This document shows positions 49,937-58,560 of a stretch of 64,000 nt of DNA, in pieces (position 1 is the first letter of the stretch; every line of letters starts with the position of its first letter). Source of the stretch: Kitasatospora aureofaciens (GTDB taxonomy: Bacteria > Actinomycetota > Actinomycetes > Streptomycetales > Streptomycetaceae); NCBI GenBank assembly GCA_000720845.1, contig JODU01000011.1:124001-188000 (forward strand), in the 5' to 3' direction. A program made the position numbers and the translations under genes. The notes beneath the pieces were generated by a model. The model did not search any database, was not told the DNA's origin, and saw only the letters and a program-made list of their open reading frames with translations.

Positions 49937-50418
49937 GATCCGACCCTGCCCCCGCTCGTCCCGTTCCATGATCCCGTCCGGCCGCCGGATCCGTGGCCGG
50001 CGCCCGCACCGGGCGCGGCCCCGGACCGGAAGACCAGTGTCCTTGTGCCCCAGAAGCGCAGGATCGTGCCCAGGGCCATGCCGATCCCGGCGCCGGAGAC
50101 CGTGTCGGCGTGCTGCGAGGTGAGGCCGAGCCCGTAGTGGCTGACGGCCAGACAGAGCAGCTGTACGGCGGCGCCGGCGGCGTTCACGGCGAGGAACACG
50201 GCGCAGGGGCGCAGGCCACGGGTCCGGGTGTGCCGGTAGGTGCCCAGCGCGTTGCCCGCGTAGGCGACCGCGCACCCGGCGACGAAGGAGAGCGTCTTGG
50301 CGGTGAGCGGGCCGAGGCCCGCCGGGCCGCGCAGGCAGGTGAAGAGGCCGAGGTCGACGGCGTAGGCGAGGAGTCCGACGGAGGCGAAGCCCAGCAGTTC
50401 GCGCCGGCCGGCTACCAA
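49924..50418 (-). CDS. GtrA-family small membrane protein
   Basis: A 164-residue protein with four predicted helices (LLGFASVGLLAYAVDLGLFTC, LSFVAGCAVAYAGNALGTY, AVFLAVNAAGAAVQLLCLAV, ADTVSGAGIGMALGTILRFWGTRTLVF). GtrA proteins are proposed to flip or recruit polyprenyl-phosphate sugars; the mycobacterial homologue Rv3789 is linked to decaprenylphosphoryl-arabinose. The TTG start at 50418 overlaps the UbiA stop. Placement with UbiA, PAP2 and DprE1/2 homologues supports the same role here. Confidence 0.88.
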   Translation of the reverse strand: MVAGRRELLGFASVGLLAYAVDLGLFTCLRGPAGLGPLTAKTLSFVAGCAVAYAGNALGTYRHTRTRGLRPCAVFLAVNAAGAAVQLLCLAVSHYGLGLTSQHADTVSGAGIGMALGTILRFWGTRTLVFRSGAAPGAGAGHGSGGRTGSWNGTSGGRVGSWTG

Positions 50419-51365
50419 TTGGCCACCGCCAGGGCGTACATCGCCACCCACACCACGCCGATCAGCGCGAGGGCGCGGTCGCGCAGGACGACGTCCTCGG
50501 GTTCGCCGGCGGTGCCTCGGTCGGCGAAGACGGCGTAGCGCAGCACCGCGAGGACGAAGGCGATCATGGAGAGCTGGCGCCAGGGCAGCACGCTGGTGTG
50601 CGGGACGCCGCCCTCCTCCATGGCCCACAGGCAGTAGCCGAGGACGGCGACCCCGGCGGCGAGCTGCCAGACGAAGCGCAGGTAGCCGGTGGTGTACTCG
50701 GTGAGCAGGGCGCGTGTGGCGCCCGCCTTCCCGGCCATCTGCACGGCCTCGGAGTACCGCTTGGCGGCAACCATGAACAGGGCGCCGAAGCCGGTCGTGA
50801 TGAGGAACCAGCGCGACAGGGGGATGCCGAGCGCGAGTCCGCCGATCATCGCCCGCATCAGGAACCCGGTGGTGACCACGGCGAGGTCGACGACCAGGAC
50901 GTGCTTGAGGCTGACGCAGTACGCCAGTTGCATGACCAGGTAGGCGGTCAGCAGGGCCGCGACGGGCGGGGGGCACAGCCAGGCGGCGAGGACGGGTGCG
51001 AGGACGCCCAGGACGCCTCCGACGGCGTAGGCGAGCGGTACCGGGACCTGTCCGGCGGCGACCGGGCGGTGCCGTTTGACGGGGTGGGCGCGGTCGGCCT
51101 CGGCGTCCCGGGCGTCGTTGACCAGGTAGACGGCGGCGGCGCAGGCGGTGAACAGGACGAAGACCAGGGCGAGCCGGCCCAGCGCGTGCGCGGAGAACAG
51201 CTCCCCCGCGGCGGCCGGGGCGGCGACGACCAGGACGTTCTTGACCCACTGGCGGGGGCGTGCGGTGCGCAGCAGCCCGGCGGGCACGTGCCGGGCGCGG
51301 CGCGGCGGAGCGGGCTCCCGCTGCTGTTCGGGGGCGCGTTGGCGCAGGACGGCCGTGTCAGTCAC
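50412..51365 (-). CDS. UbiA-family prenyltransferase, decaprenyl-phosphate phosphoribosyltransferase type
   Basis: A 317-residue membrane enzyme related to mycobacterial Rv3806c (UbiA), which joins phosphoribosyl pyrophosphate to decaprenyl phosphate. LLRTARPRQWVKNVLVVAAP near the N-terminus, YLVNDARDAEADRAHPVKRHRPVAAG (DxxxD prenyl-phosphate site, first loop) and KRYSEAVQM are the class signatures; eight to nine helices follow. The GTG at 51365 overlaps the PAP2 stop by 8 bases. The PAP2 phosphatase upstream would then remove the 5-phosphate. Confidence 0.9.
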   Translation of the reverse strand: MTDTAVLRQRAPEQQREPAPPRRARHVPAGLLRTARPRQWVKNVLVVAAPAAAGELFSAHALGRLALVFVLFTACAAAVYLVNDARDAEADRAHPVKRHRPVAAGQVPVPLAYAVGGVLGVLAPVLAAWLCPPPVAALLTAYLVMQLAYCVSLKHVLVVDLAVVTTGFLMRAMIGGLALGIPLSRWFLITTGFGALFMVAAKRYSEAVQMAGKAGATRALLTEYTTGYLRFVWQLAAGVAVLGYCLWAMEEGGVPHTSVLPWRQLSMIAFVLAVLRYAVFADRGTAGEPEDVVLRDRALALIGVVWVAMYALAVANW

Positions 51366-51867
51366 GGGTGCCTCCGCGCATCCAGCCGGTGCCGAGCCGC
51401 GCCGTGAGCGCGCCCAGGGCGGCGCCCGCCGCGACGTCCGAGGGGTAGTGGACGCCGACGACCAGCCGGGAGGCGCACACGGCGGCGGCGAGCGGCCAGG
51501 CGGCACGTACCCCGAGCGCGCCGAAGACGACGGCGGCCGCGGCGGCCGAGGTGGCGTGGGAGCTGGGGAAGGAGTGCCGGCCCGCGGTGCGCACCAGGGG
51601 GACGACGTGCGCGGGGCGGGGACGGCGCACGACCCGCTTCACGCCCATGCTGACGACGTGGGCACCCGCGGTGAGCGCGGTGCCGCGCAGCCAGGCGGTG
51701 CGCCGGGGGGCGTCCACTGCGGCCGAGGCGAGGCCCGCCGCGAGCCACAGCGCCCCGTGCTCCCCCGCCCAGGACAGGGCGCGCGCGGCGCCGGCCACGC
51801 GCGGGTCGGCTCCGCAGGCCCTGAGCGCGCTGACGATCCGGTGGTCCATGTCGTCGAGGTCGTCCAT
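51358..51867 (-). CDS. PAP2-family phosphatase (putative decaprenylphosphoryl-5-phosphoribose phosphatase)
   Basis: A 169-residue membrane phosphatase with the full three-part signature: KRVVRRPRP, PSSHATS and SRLVVGVHYPSD. Position next to the UbiA homologue matches the Rv3807c arrangement, suggesting it dephosphorylates decaprenylphosphoryl-5-phosphoribose. It is the first gene of the minus-strand operon and diverges from the DprE1 homologue across a 133-base promoter region. Confidence 0.88.
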   Translation of the reverse strand: MDDLDDMDHRIVSALRACGADPRVAGAARALSWAGEHGALWLAAGLASAAVDAPRRTAWLRGTALTAGAHVVSMGVKRVVRRPRPAHVVPLVRTAGRHSFPSSHATSAAAAAVVFGALGVRAAWPLAAAVCASRLVVGVHYPSDVAAGAALGALTARLGTGWMRGGTRD

Positions 51868-51987
51868 GTGGACTCACTGTCCACGCCCGCGGCGCGCGAA
51901 GGCGGGCACGCCGGAGCGACATACCATTAATCACCCGTTTCAGGGACGGCCTGAATGTTTTGGAACTAATCATTCACATGGGGGCGA

Positions 51988-51993
51988 TACGGT
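51988..51993 (+). promoter_or_regulatory. Leaderless-type -10 element (TACGGT) of dprE1 homologue
   Basis: TACGGT ends 7 bases before the ATG at 52001, with no ribosome-binding site. Confidence 0.5.
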
Positions 51994-52000
51994 CACCGCC

Positions 52001-53407
52001 ATGTCTGCCGACACCGTTCCCGACACCGACCGGGACCCCGGCGCCCATCACCCCGGCGCCGACTGGGGCACCGTCACCGGCTGGGGCCGCACGGCGCCCA
52101 CCGGGGCGCTCGTCGTCCGCCCGCGGACGTACGAGGAGGCGGCCGTCGCCGTCCGGGACTGCGGGGTCCGCGGCGGCATCGCGCGGGGGCTCGGGCGGGC
52201 GTACGGGGACGCGGCGCAGAACGCGGGGGGTGCCGTGCTCGACATGACGGCCCTGGACCGCGTGCACGCCGTCGACGCCGCCGGCGGCACCGTGCTGTGC
52301 GACGCGGGTGTCTCCCTGCACCGTCTGATGGAGGTCCTGCTGCCGCTCGGCTGGTTCGTGCCGGTGACGCCCGGCACCCGCTACGTGACGGTCGGCGGGG
52401 CGATCGGCGCGGACATCCACGGCAAGAACCACCACGTGTCGGGGTCCTTCACACGGCACGTGCTCTCCCTGGAGCTGCTCACCGCCGACGGCCGGGTCCG
52501 CACCGTCGCCCCGGGCACGCCGCTGTTCGAGGCCACCGCGGGCGGCATGGGGCTGACCGGGGTGATCCTCACCGCGACGCTGCGGCTCCAGCCGGTCCAG
52601 ACGGCGCTGATGTCGGTCGACACCGAGCGGGCCGCCGACCTGGACGACCTGATGGCCCGGCTGACCGCCACCGACCACCGCTACCGCTACTCGGTCGCCT
52701 GGATCGACCTCCTCGCGCGCGGCCGGGCGACCGGCCGCGCGGTGCTCACCCGCGGCGACCACGCCCCGCTGGACGCGCTGCCCGCCCGCTCCCGCGCGCG
52801 GCGCGCGCCGCTGGCCTTCCGCACCTCGCGCCTGCCGGCCGCCCCCGACCTGGTGCCGGACGGGCTGCTCGGCCGGACGGCGGTGGGCCTGTTCAACGAG
52901 GTCTGGTACCGCAAGGCGCCCCGGTGCAGCCGGGGCCGCCTCCAGCGGATCTCCACCTTCTTCCACCCGCTGGACGGCGTCCCGCACTGGAACCGGGTCT
53001 ACGGCCGCGGCGGCTTCGTGCAGTACCAGTTCGTCGTCGGGCACGGCCGGGAGGAGGCCCTGCGCCGGATCGTGCGGCGCATCTCGGTCCGCCGCTGCCC
53101 CTCCTTCCTGGCCGTCCTCAAGCGCTTCGGCGAGGCCGACCCGGGCTGGCTCTCCTTCCCCGTCCCGGGCTGGACCCTCGCCCTCGACATCCCGGCGGGC
53201 CTGCCGGGGCTCGGCGCGTTCCTGGACGAGCTGGACGAGGAGGTCGCGGACGCGGGCGGCCGGGTCTACCTCGCCAAGGACGCCCGGCTGCGCCCGGAAC
53301 TGCTCGCCGCGATGTACCCCCGCCTGGACGACTTCCGCGCCCTGCGTGCGGAGCTGGACCCGCGCGGGGTGTTCGTGTCCGACCTGGCCCGCCGCCTGTC
53401 CCTGTGA
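52001..53407 (+). CDS. dprE1: DprE1-type FAD-dependent decaprenylphosphoryl-ribose 2-oxidase
   Basis: A 468-residue VAO-family flavoprotein that oxidises decaprenylphosphoryl-ribose at C2. VVRPRTYEEAAVAVR and RGLGRAYGDAAQNAGG form the FAD-binding N-terminus, followed by GAIGADIHGKNHHVSGSF. The C-terminal block has LKRFG, PVPGW, KDARL and VFVSDLARRL, as in mycobacterial DprE1. In the PGWTLALDIP segment Ala394 aligns with the cysteine (Cys387 in M. tuberculosis) that benzothiazinones attack. GTGA overlap with the next gene allows coupling. The partner reductase follows directly. Confidence 0.93.
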   Translation: MSADTVPDTDRDPGAHHPGADWGTVTGWGRTAPTGALVVRPRTYEEAAVAVRDCGVRGGIARGLGRAYGDAAQNAGGAVLDMTALDRVHAVDAAGGTVLCDAGVSLHRLMEVLLPLGWFVPVTPGTRYVTVGGAIGADIHGKNHHVSGSFTRHVLSLELLTADGRVRTVAPGTPLFEATAGGMGLTGVILTATLRLQPVQTALMSVDTERAADLDDLMARLTATDHRYRYSVAWIDLLARGRATGRAVLTRGDHAPLDALPARSRARRAPLAFRTSRLPAAPDLVPDGLLGRTAVGLFNEVWYRKAPRCSRGRLQRISTFFHPLDGVPHWNRVYGRGGFVQYQFVVGHGREEALRRIVRRISVRRCPSFLAVLKRFGEADPGWLSFPVPGWTLALDIPAGLPGLGAFLDELDEEVADAGGRVYLAKDARLRPELLAAMYPRLDDFRALRAELDPRGVFVSDLARRLSL

Positions 53408-53439
53408 CGCCCCTAGCCCCCGACCTGTCTGGAGCAGCC

Positions 53440-54195
53440 GTGAAGGACGCCTTCGGCCTCCCCCAGTCCCTCCTCGTCCTCGGCGGTACGTCCGAGATCG
53501 CGCTCGCCACCGTGCGCCGTCTGGTGGCCCGCCGCACCCGCACGGTGTGGCTGGCCGGACGCCCCTCACCCGCCCTGGACGCGGCCGCCGAGCAGGTGCG
53601 CGGCCTCGGCGCCGAGGTGCGCACGGTCGCCTTCGACGCACTGGACCCCGAGTCCCACGAGGCGGCGCTCGGCAAGGTGTTCGCCGAGGGCGACATCGAC
53701 CTGGTGCTGCTGGCCTTCGGCATCCTGGGCGACCAGGCGCACGACGAGCGCGAGCCGCTGAACGCCGTGCGGGTCGCGCAGACCAACTACACCGGCGCGG
53801 TCTCGGCCGGGCTGGTCGCCGCCCGGTCCCTCCAGGCGCAGGGGCACGGCTCGCTGGTGGTGCTCTCCTCCGTGGCCGGTGAGCGGGCCCGCCGCGCCAA
53901 CTTCATCTACGGCTCCAGCAAGGCCGGCCTGGACGCCTTCGCGCAGGGCCTGGGCGACGCGCTGCACGGCACGGGCGTGCACGTCATGGTCGTACGCCCC
54001 GGGTTCGTGCGGTCGCGGATGACCGAGGGGATGGAGGAGGCGCCGCTCGCCACGACGCCCGAGGCGGTCGCCGCGGCGATCGAGCTGGGGCTGCGGCGGC
54101 GCTCGGAGACGGTGTGGGTGCCGGGCGCGCTGCGGGTGGTGATGTCGGCACTGCGGCACCTGCCGCGGACGGTGTTCCGGCGGCTGCCGGTGTGA
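53440..54195 (+). CDS. dprE2: DprE2-type SDR decaprenylphosphoryl-2-keto-erythro-pentose reductase
   Basis: A 251-residue short-chain dehydrogenase completing ribose-to-arabinose epimerisation. LLVLGGTSEIALATVRRL (NADH-binding, residues 9-26), LLAFGILGDQA, LSSVAGERARRANFIYGSSKAGLD (catalytic Ser, Tyr, Lys) and the C-terminal VMSALRHLPRTVFRRLPV closely follow mycobacterial DprE2. GTG 53440 is chosen because GGAG lies 6-7 bases upstream; GTG 53404 overlaps the dprE1 stop (GTGA) and would add 12 residues. Confidence 0.93.
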   Translation: MKDAFGLPQSLLVLGGTSEIALATVRRLVARRTRTVWLAGRPSPALDAAAEQVRGLGAEVRTVAFDALDPESHEAALGKVFAEGDIDLVLLAFGILGDQAHDEREPLNAVRVAQTNYTGAVSAGLVAARSLQAQGHGSLVVLSSVAGERARRANFIYGSSKAGLDAFAQGLGDALHGTGVHVMVVRPGFVRSRMTEGMEEAPLATTPEAVAAAIELGLRRRSETVWVPGALRVVMSALRHLPRTVFRRLPV

Positions 54196-54202
54196 GGCGC
54201 GG

Positions 54203-54781
54203 CTACCGCGTCGGCAGGGTGCCGCTCCCCACGCGTCCGGCCTGCGGGGGCACCGTGGCGCTGCCGAAGGGGAACTCGCGCAGCTTGCGCCACACCGCGT
54301 CGGCGCCCTGCTCGTACAGCGCGAAGCCGGTGCAGGGCCACTGGGCCTCGTAGTCGGACAGCTCCTCGTAGGCGCGGTCCATCGCCGCCTCGTCGATGCC
54401 GTGGGCCACGGTGACGTGCGGGTGGTACGGGAACTGCAGTTCGCGTGGGACCGGGCCGGAGGCGTCGCGGACCCGCTTCTGGAGCCAGGAGCAGGCCGCC
54501 GCGCCCTCGACCACCTGGACGTAGACGACGGGCGAGAGCGGGCGGAAGGTCCCGGTGCCGGACAGCCGCATCGGGAAGGGCCGGCCGCGCGCCGCCACCT
54601 CCGCCAGGTGCGCCTCGATCGCGGGCAGTGCGCCGCCGTCCACCTCGGTCGGCGGCAGCAGGGTGACGTGCGTGGGGATGCCGTGAGCGGCGGCGTCGCC
54701 GAAGCCCGCGCGCAGCTGCTGGAGCTTGCTGCCGTGAGGCTCCGGGACCGCGATCGACACGCCGATCGTTACGGTCCCCAC
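54203..54781 (-). CDS. 2H phosphoesterase (2'-5' RNA ligase family)
   Basis: A 192-residue cytosolic protein with the two H-x-[TS]-x motifs of the superfamily, HVTLL (about residue 37) and HVTVA (about residue 120). These catalyse cyclic phosphodiester hydrolysis or 2'-5' ligation on RNA or nucleotides. The GTG start at 54781 has AGGAG 5-6 bases upstream; GTG 54799 is less favoured. Seven bases separate its 3' end from the convergent dprE2. Substrate unknown. Confidence 0.87.
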   Translation of the reverse strand: MGTVTIGVSIAVPEPHGSKLQQLRAGFGDAAAHGIPTHVTLLPPTEVDGGALPAIEAHLAEVAARGRPFPMRLSGTGTFRPLSPVVYVQVVEGAAACSWLQKRVRDASGPVPRELQFPYHPHVTVAHGIDEAAMDRAYEELSDYEAQWPCTGFALYEQGADAVWRKLREFPFGSATVPPQAGRVGSGTLPTR

Positions 54782-54968
54782 TTCGTCTCCTGTCGTCACG
54801 TGTCGCTCGTTGTGTGCCGGGTGTGGGACACCCGGATATCGACTGTACGGCCACCGCCGTGCCGTCGGCAGGCGCAACCGGGGTGATGTGCAGCGCTACG
54901 GCGGCGTGCCGGGGCGCACGGACGGTGCCGGGGTACCGCGGCGGCGGTGCCCCGGGCGGCGTCGCGGG

Positions 54969-55982
54969 TCAGTGCTTGGCGGGGAGGAAGCCCACCGCGT
55001 CGTACGCCCGGGCGAGAGTCTCGGCGGCGACGGCCCTGGCCTTCTCGGCGCCCTTGGCGAGGATCGCGTCGAGCGTCTCCGGGTCGTCCAGGTACTGCCG
55101 GGTCCGCTCGCGGAAGGGGGTGACGAACTCCACGACGACGTCGGCGAGGTCCGTCTTCAGCGCGCCGTAGCCCTTGCCCTCGTACTTCTGCTCCAGCTCC
55201 GCGATCTCGGCACCGGTGAGGGTGGAGTAGATCGTCAGCAGGTTGCTGACGCCGGGCTTGTGCTCGCGGTCGAAGCGGACCACGGTGTCGGTGTCCGTGA
55301 CCGCGCTCTTCACCTTCTTCGCGGTGGCCTTCGGCTCGTCGAGCAGGTTGATCAGACCCTTCGGGGTGGCCGCCGACTTGCTCATCTTGGCGGTCGGGTC
55401 CTGGAGGTCGTAGATCTTCGCCGTCTCCTTGAGGATGTAGGCGCTCGGGACGGTGAAGGCGTCGCCGTAGGTCTGGTTGAAGCGGTCCGCGAGGTCGCGG
55501 GTCAGCTCCAGGTGCTGGCGCTGGTCCTCGCCGACGGGGACCTGGTCGGCCTGGTAGAGCAGGATGTCGGCGACCATCAGCATCGGGTACGTGAACAGGC
55601 CGACGGTGGTGCGGTCGTTGCCCTGCTTGGCGGACTTGTCCTTGAACTGCGTCATCCGCGACGCCTCGCCGAAGCCGGTGATGCAGTTCATCAGCCAGCC
55701 GAGCTGGGCATGCTCGGGGACGTGGCTCTGCACGAACAGGGTGCAGCGGTCCGGGTCGAGGCCGGCCGCGAGGAGCTGGGCGGCGGCGACGCGGGTGTTC
55801 TCGCGCAGCTGCTTCGGGTCCTGCGGGACCGTGATCGCGTGCAGGTCGACGACCATGTAGAACGCGTCGTGAGTGGTCTGCATGTCGACCCACTGGCGGA
55901 CGGCGCCGAGGTAGTTGCCGAGGTGGAACGAGCCGGAGGTCGGCTGGATACCGGAGAGCACGCGGGGACGATCGTTGGCCAT
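54969..55982 (-). CDS. trpS: Tryptophanyl-tRNA synthetase
   Basis: A class I aminoacyl-tRNA synthetase of 337 residues charging tRNA-Trp. The ATP-binding HIGH equivalent is in GIQPTSGSFHLGNYLGA (about residues 11-27) and KMSKS is at about residue 200. ATG 55982 gives the usual MANDRPRVLSGIQPT start; an in-frame ATG at 55991 would add MVN. Streptomyces often carry two TrpRS genes, an indolmycin-sensitive and a resistant form; I have not assigned which this is. Confidence 0.96.
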   Translation of the reverse strand: MANDRPRVLSGIQPTSGSFHLGNYLGAVRQWVDMQTTHDAFYMVVDLHAITVPQDPKQLRENTRVAAAQLLAAGLDPDRCTLFVQSHVPEHAQLGWLMNCITGFGEASRMTQFKDKSAKQGNDRTTVGLFTYPMLMVADILLYQADQVPVGEDQRQHLELTRDLADRFNQTYGDAFTVPSAYILKETAKIYDLQDPTAKMSKSAATPKGLINLLDEPKATAKKVKSAVTDTDTVVRFDREHKPGVSNLLTIYSTLTGAEIAELEQKYEGKGYGALKTDLADVVVEFVTPFRERTRQYLDDPETLDAILAKGAEKARAVAAETLARAYDAVGFLPAKH

Positions 55983-56091
55983 GTTCACCATTCTCTCAGG
56001 CTTCGCGGGGCGGTCGGGCACGGGTTCGGCACAGGGGGGCTCCATTGCGAGCCCGGTGGTGTAACGAGGTGGGGGACGGGAGGGGCGGGGC

Positions 56092-56746
56092 ATGCGGTGG
56101 TGGGCGGGGGCGGCGGCCGCGGTGCTGTGGGCGGGGGCGACCGGGACCGCGGTGGCGGACGGTACGGCGCCGCCGACGGAGCCGGACGTCGCCGTGATCG
56201 TGTGGACGGGGACGGGGCGCACCACGTCCTGGCACGCGGGTGAGCGGGACTTCGACCGGCTGCGGAGCCTGCTCGAACCGTCGCGCCCGGAGACCGAGCC
56301 GGTTCCGCGGGAGTGGACGCGGGACCGCCGCCCCCCGGTGGAGTTCACGGTGCTGTGGGGGCTGACCGGCGTAGGGGGGTGGCCGCAGACGGAGCGGGCG
56401 CCGGGCGGGGACGTGGCGATGCTGCGGCAGGACCAGCTCTTCCTGGCCGAGGACGGCACGCCGTGGGTGCGCACGGACCCGGCGCCGGACGTGGCGGACG
56501 ACGACATCCGCTGGCACCGGGTGCCCCGGGACACCTACGCGTGGCTGGCCGACGAGGGCTTCTTCGCGGAGGACGGGACCGGCGCCCAGGGCGAAGGGGG
56601 GCGACGGCGGGCCGGACGGCGTGTGGTGGGCCGCCGCCGGGCTCGGGGCGGGCGTCGCGGGGACGCTGCTGGTACGCCGCGCGGCGGCCCGGTACCGTGC
56701 CGGGCCGCCGCGCGGGGAGCCGCGTCAGGAGCTGATCGACCTCTAG
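56092..56746 (+). pseudogene. Secreted/membrane hypothetical protein interrupted by a +1 frameshift in a G run
   Basis: A signal peptide (MRWWAGAAAAVLWAGATGTAVADG) and a soluble domain (residues 25-165: VAVIVWTGTGRTTSWHAGERDFDRLRSLLEPS, then YAWLADEGFFAEDG) read in one frame to about 56595. A C-terminal transmembrane anchor and basic tail (GVWWAAAGLGAGVAGTLLVRR, then AAARYRAG, ending in ELIDL) are in another frame, ending at TAG 56746. The change falls at six G residues (56596-56601); five would restore one frame. It may be a sequencing error, a true mutation or slippage. Function unknown. Confidence 0.75.
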
Positions 56747-56776
56747 AGCCCCCGGGCCGGAGGCTCCCGGGCGCTC
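56746..56776. terminator. Hairpin between convergent membrane protein and glyA
   Basis: GAGCCCCCGGG at 56746-56756 and CCCGGGCGCTC at 56766-56776 pair with one mismatch over a 9-base loop, touching both stop codons. Confidence 0.55.
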
Positions 56777-58226
56777 AGCCGAGGTCGATCTCCGGGTACA
56801 GCGGGAAGCCGGCCACCAGGTCGGTCGCGCGGTGCGAGATCTCGTCGGCGACCTTCGCGTCGAGGACGTGCGAGGCCTTGGACGGGGCGCCGGACTTGGT
56901 GGTGCCGGGCTCCGTCGTGGTCAGGACCCGGTCGATCAGGCCCGCGACCTCGTCCATCTCCGCGGTGCCGAGACCGCGTGTGGTCAGCGCCGGGGTGCCG
57001 ATGCGGATGCCGGAGGTGTACCAGGCGCCGTTCGGGTCGGCGGGGATGGCGTTGCGGTTGGTGACGATGCCGGAGTCGAGGAGCGCGGCCTCGGCCTGAC
57101 GGCCGGTGAGGCCGTAGGAGGACGCCACGTCGATCAGGTTCAGGTGGTTGTCCGTGCCGCCGGTCACCAGGGTGGCGCCGCGCCTGGTCAGGCCCTCGGC
57201 GAGGGCGCGGGCGTTGGTGACGATGCGCTGCGCGTAGTCCTGGAACGCGGGCTGCCGGGCCTCGGCGAGGGCGACGGCCTTGGCGGCCATGACGTGCGGG
57301 AGCGGACCGCCGAGGACCATCGGGCAGCCGCGGTCGACCTGGTCCTTGAGCGAGTCGTCGCACAGGACCATGCCGCCGCGCGGGCCGCGCAGCGACTTGT
57401 GCGTGGTCGTCGTCACGATCTGGGCGTGCGGGACCGGGTCGAAGTCGCCGGTGAGCACCTTGCCCGCGACCAGTCCGGCGAAGTGCGCCATGTCGACCAT
57501 GAGGGTCGCGCCGACCTCGTCGGCGATCTCGCGCATGATCCGGAAGTTCACCAGCCGGGGGTACGCGGAGTAGCCCGCGACGATGATCAGCGGCTTGAAC
57601 TCGCGGGCGGAGGCGCGCAGGGCCTCGTAGTCGATCAGGCCGGTGGCCGGGTCGGTGCCGTAGGACCGCTGGTCGAACATCTTGCCGGAGATGTTCGGAC
57701 GGAAGCCGTGGGTGAGGTGGCCGCCGGCGTCCAGGGACATGCCGAGCATCCGCTGGTTGCCGAAGGCCTGGCGCAGCTCGGCCCAGTCGGCGTCGGTCAG
57801 GTCGTTGACCTGGCGGGCGCCGGTCTTCTCCAGGAAGGGCACCTCGACGCGGGCGCCGAGGACGGCCCAGAAGGCGACCAGGTTGGCGTCGATGCCGGAG
57901 TGCGGCTGGACGTAGGCGTGGCGGGCGCCGAACAGCTCGCGGGCGTGCTCGGCGGCGAGGGACTCGACGGTGTCGACGTTGCGGCAGCCGGCGTAGAAGC
58001 GGCGGCCGATGGTGCCCTCGGCGTACTTGTCGCTGAACCAGTTGCCCATCGCCAGCAGGGTGGCCGGGGAGGCGTAGTTCTCGGAGGCGATCAGCTTGAG
58101 CATCTCGCGCTGGTCGGCGACCTCCTGGCCGATGGCGTCCGCCACGCGGGGTTCGACGGCGCGGATCACGTCGAGGGCGGCGCGGTAGGCGGTGGACTCG
58201 GTCGAGAGGGGCTGCTGGTCGGACAT
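56775..58226 (-). CDS. glyA: Serine (glycine) hydroxymethyltransferase
   Basis: A PLP enzyme of 483 residues interconverting serine and glycine with tetrahydrofolate one-carbon transfer. SENYASPATLLAMGNWFSDKYAEG is the substrate/PLP N-terminal block, and TTTTHKSLRGPRGG contains the Schiff-base lysine. It is longer than the usual 415-430 residues, with an insert around PFLEKTGARQVNDLTDADW and a long C-terminus, as in one of the two Streptomyces GlyA types. ATG 58226 has GGAGG 6 bases upstream. A ZTP riboswitch lies in the leader. Confidence 0.95.
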   Translation of the reverse strand: MSDQQPLSTESTAYRAALDVIRAVEPRVADAIGQEVADQREMLKLIASENYASPATLLAMGNWFSDKYAEGTIGRRFYAGCRNVDTVESLAAEHARELFGARHAYVQPHSGIDANLVAFWAVLGARVEVPFLEKTGARQVNDLTDADWAELRQAFGNQRMLGMSLDAGGHLTHGFRPNISGKMFDQRSYGTDPATGLIDYEALRASAREFKPLIIVAGYSAYPRLVNFRIMREIADEVGATLMVDMAHFAGLVAGKVLTGDFDPVPHAQIVTTTTHKSLRGPRGGMVLCDDSLKDQVDRGCPMVLGGPLPHVMAAKAVALAEARQPAFQDYAQRIVTNARALAEGLTRRGATLVTGGTDNHLNLIDVASSYGLTGRQAEAALLDSGIVTNRNAIPADPNGAWYTSGIRIGTPALTTRGLGTAEMDEVAGLIDRVLTTTEPGTTKSGAPSKASHVLDAKVADEISHRATDLVAGFPLYPEIDLG

Positions 58227-58269
58227 GACGGCCTCCGGATGGCGTGGCTCGCGGCGTACACGGTTCACG

Positions 58270-58354
58270 GTTCGGCCCAGGCGCACGGCACTGTCTGCTC
58301 AGGGACCGCTCCCCGATGGTCCATCCCATCCCAGCGCGCCAGTCACGGTCCGCG
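58270..58354 (-). ncRNA. ZTP (pfl) riboswitch controlling glyA
   Basis: Read on the minus strand, the leader has CCGTGACTGGCG, then GGGATGGACCATCGGGGAG with CGGTCC, and, after a variable stretch, GCGCCTGGGC, the conserved parts of the pfl/ZTP aptamer including the pseudoknot partner. TAGGCT at 58358-58363 is a fitting -10, giving a start near 58351. ZTP, which accumulates on folate stress, would turn on glyA. The expression platform between 58270 and the ribosome-binding site was not folded. Confidence 0.85.
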
Positions 58355-58560
58355 GCCAGCCTACCGGGCGCGACGGGCGGGAGGCGTCGGCGTCCACCGA
58401 CCGAGAAGGCCGGGAGGGAGTGGGAAAGGAGTCCCGTGCCGGCGTCCTCCCTCGATTAGGATGCGCTTTCGATCAACCGCCCCCCGGGGACGACGAGTAC
58501 GGAGCACGCGTCGTCCCTGCGCGCCGGGCGGAGGAGCTCGGCGATGGGGGATTCGGGCAC

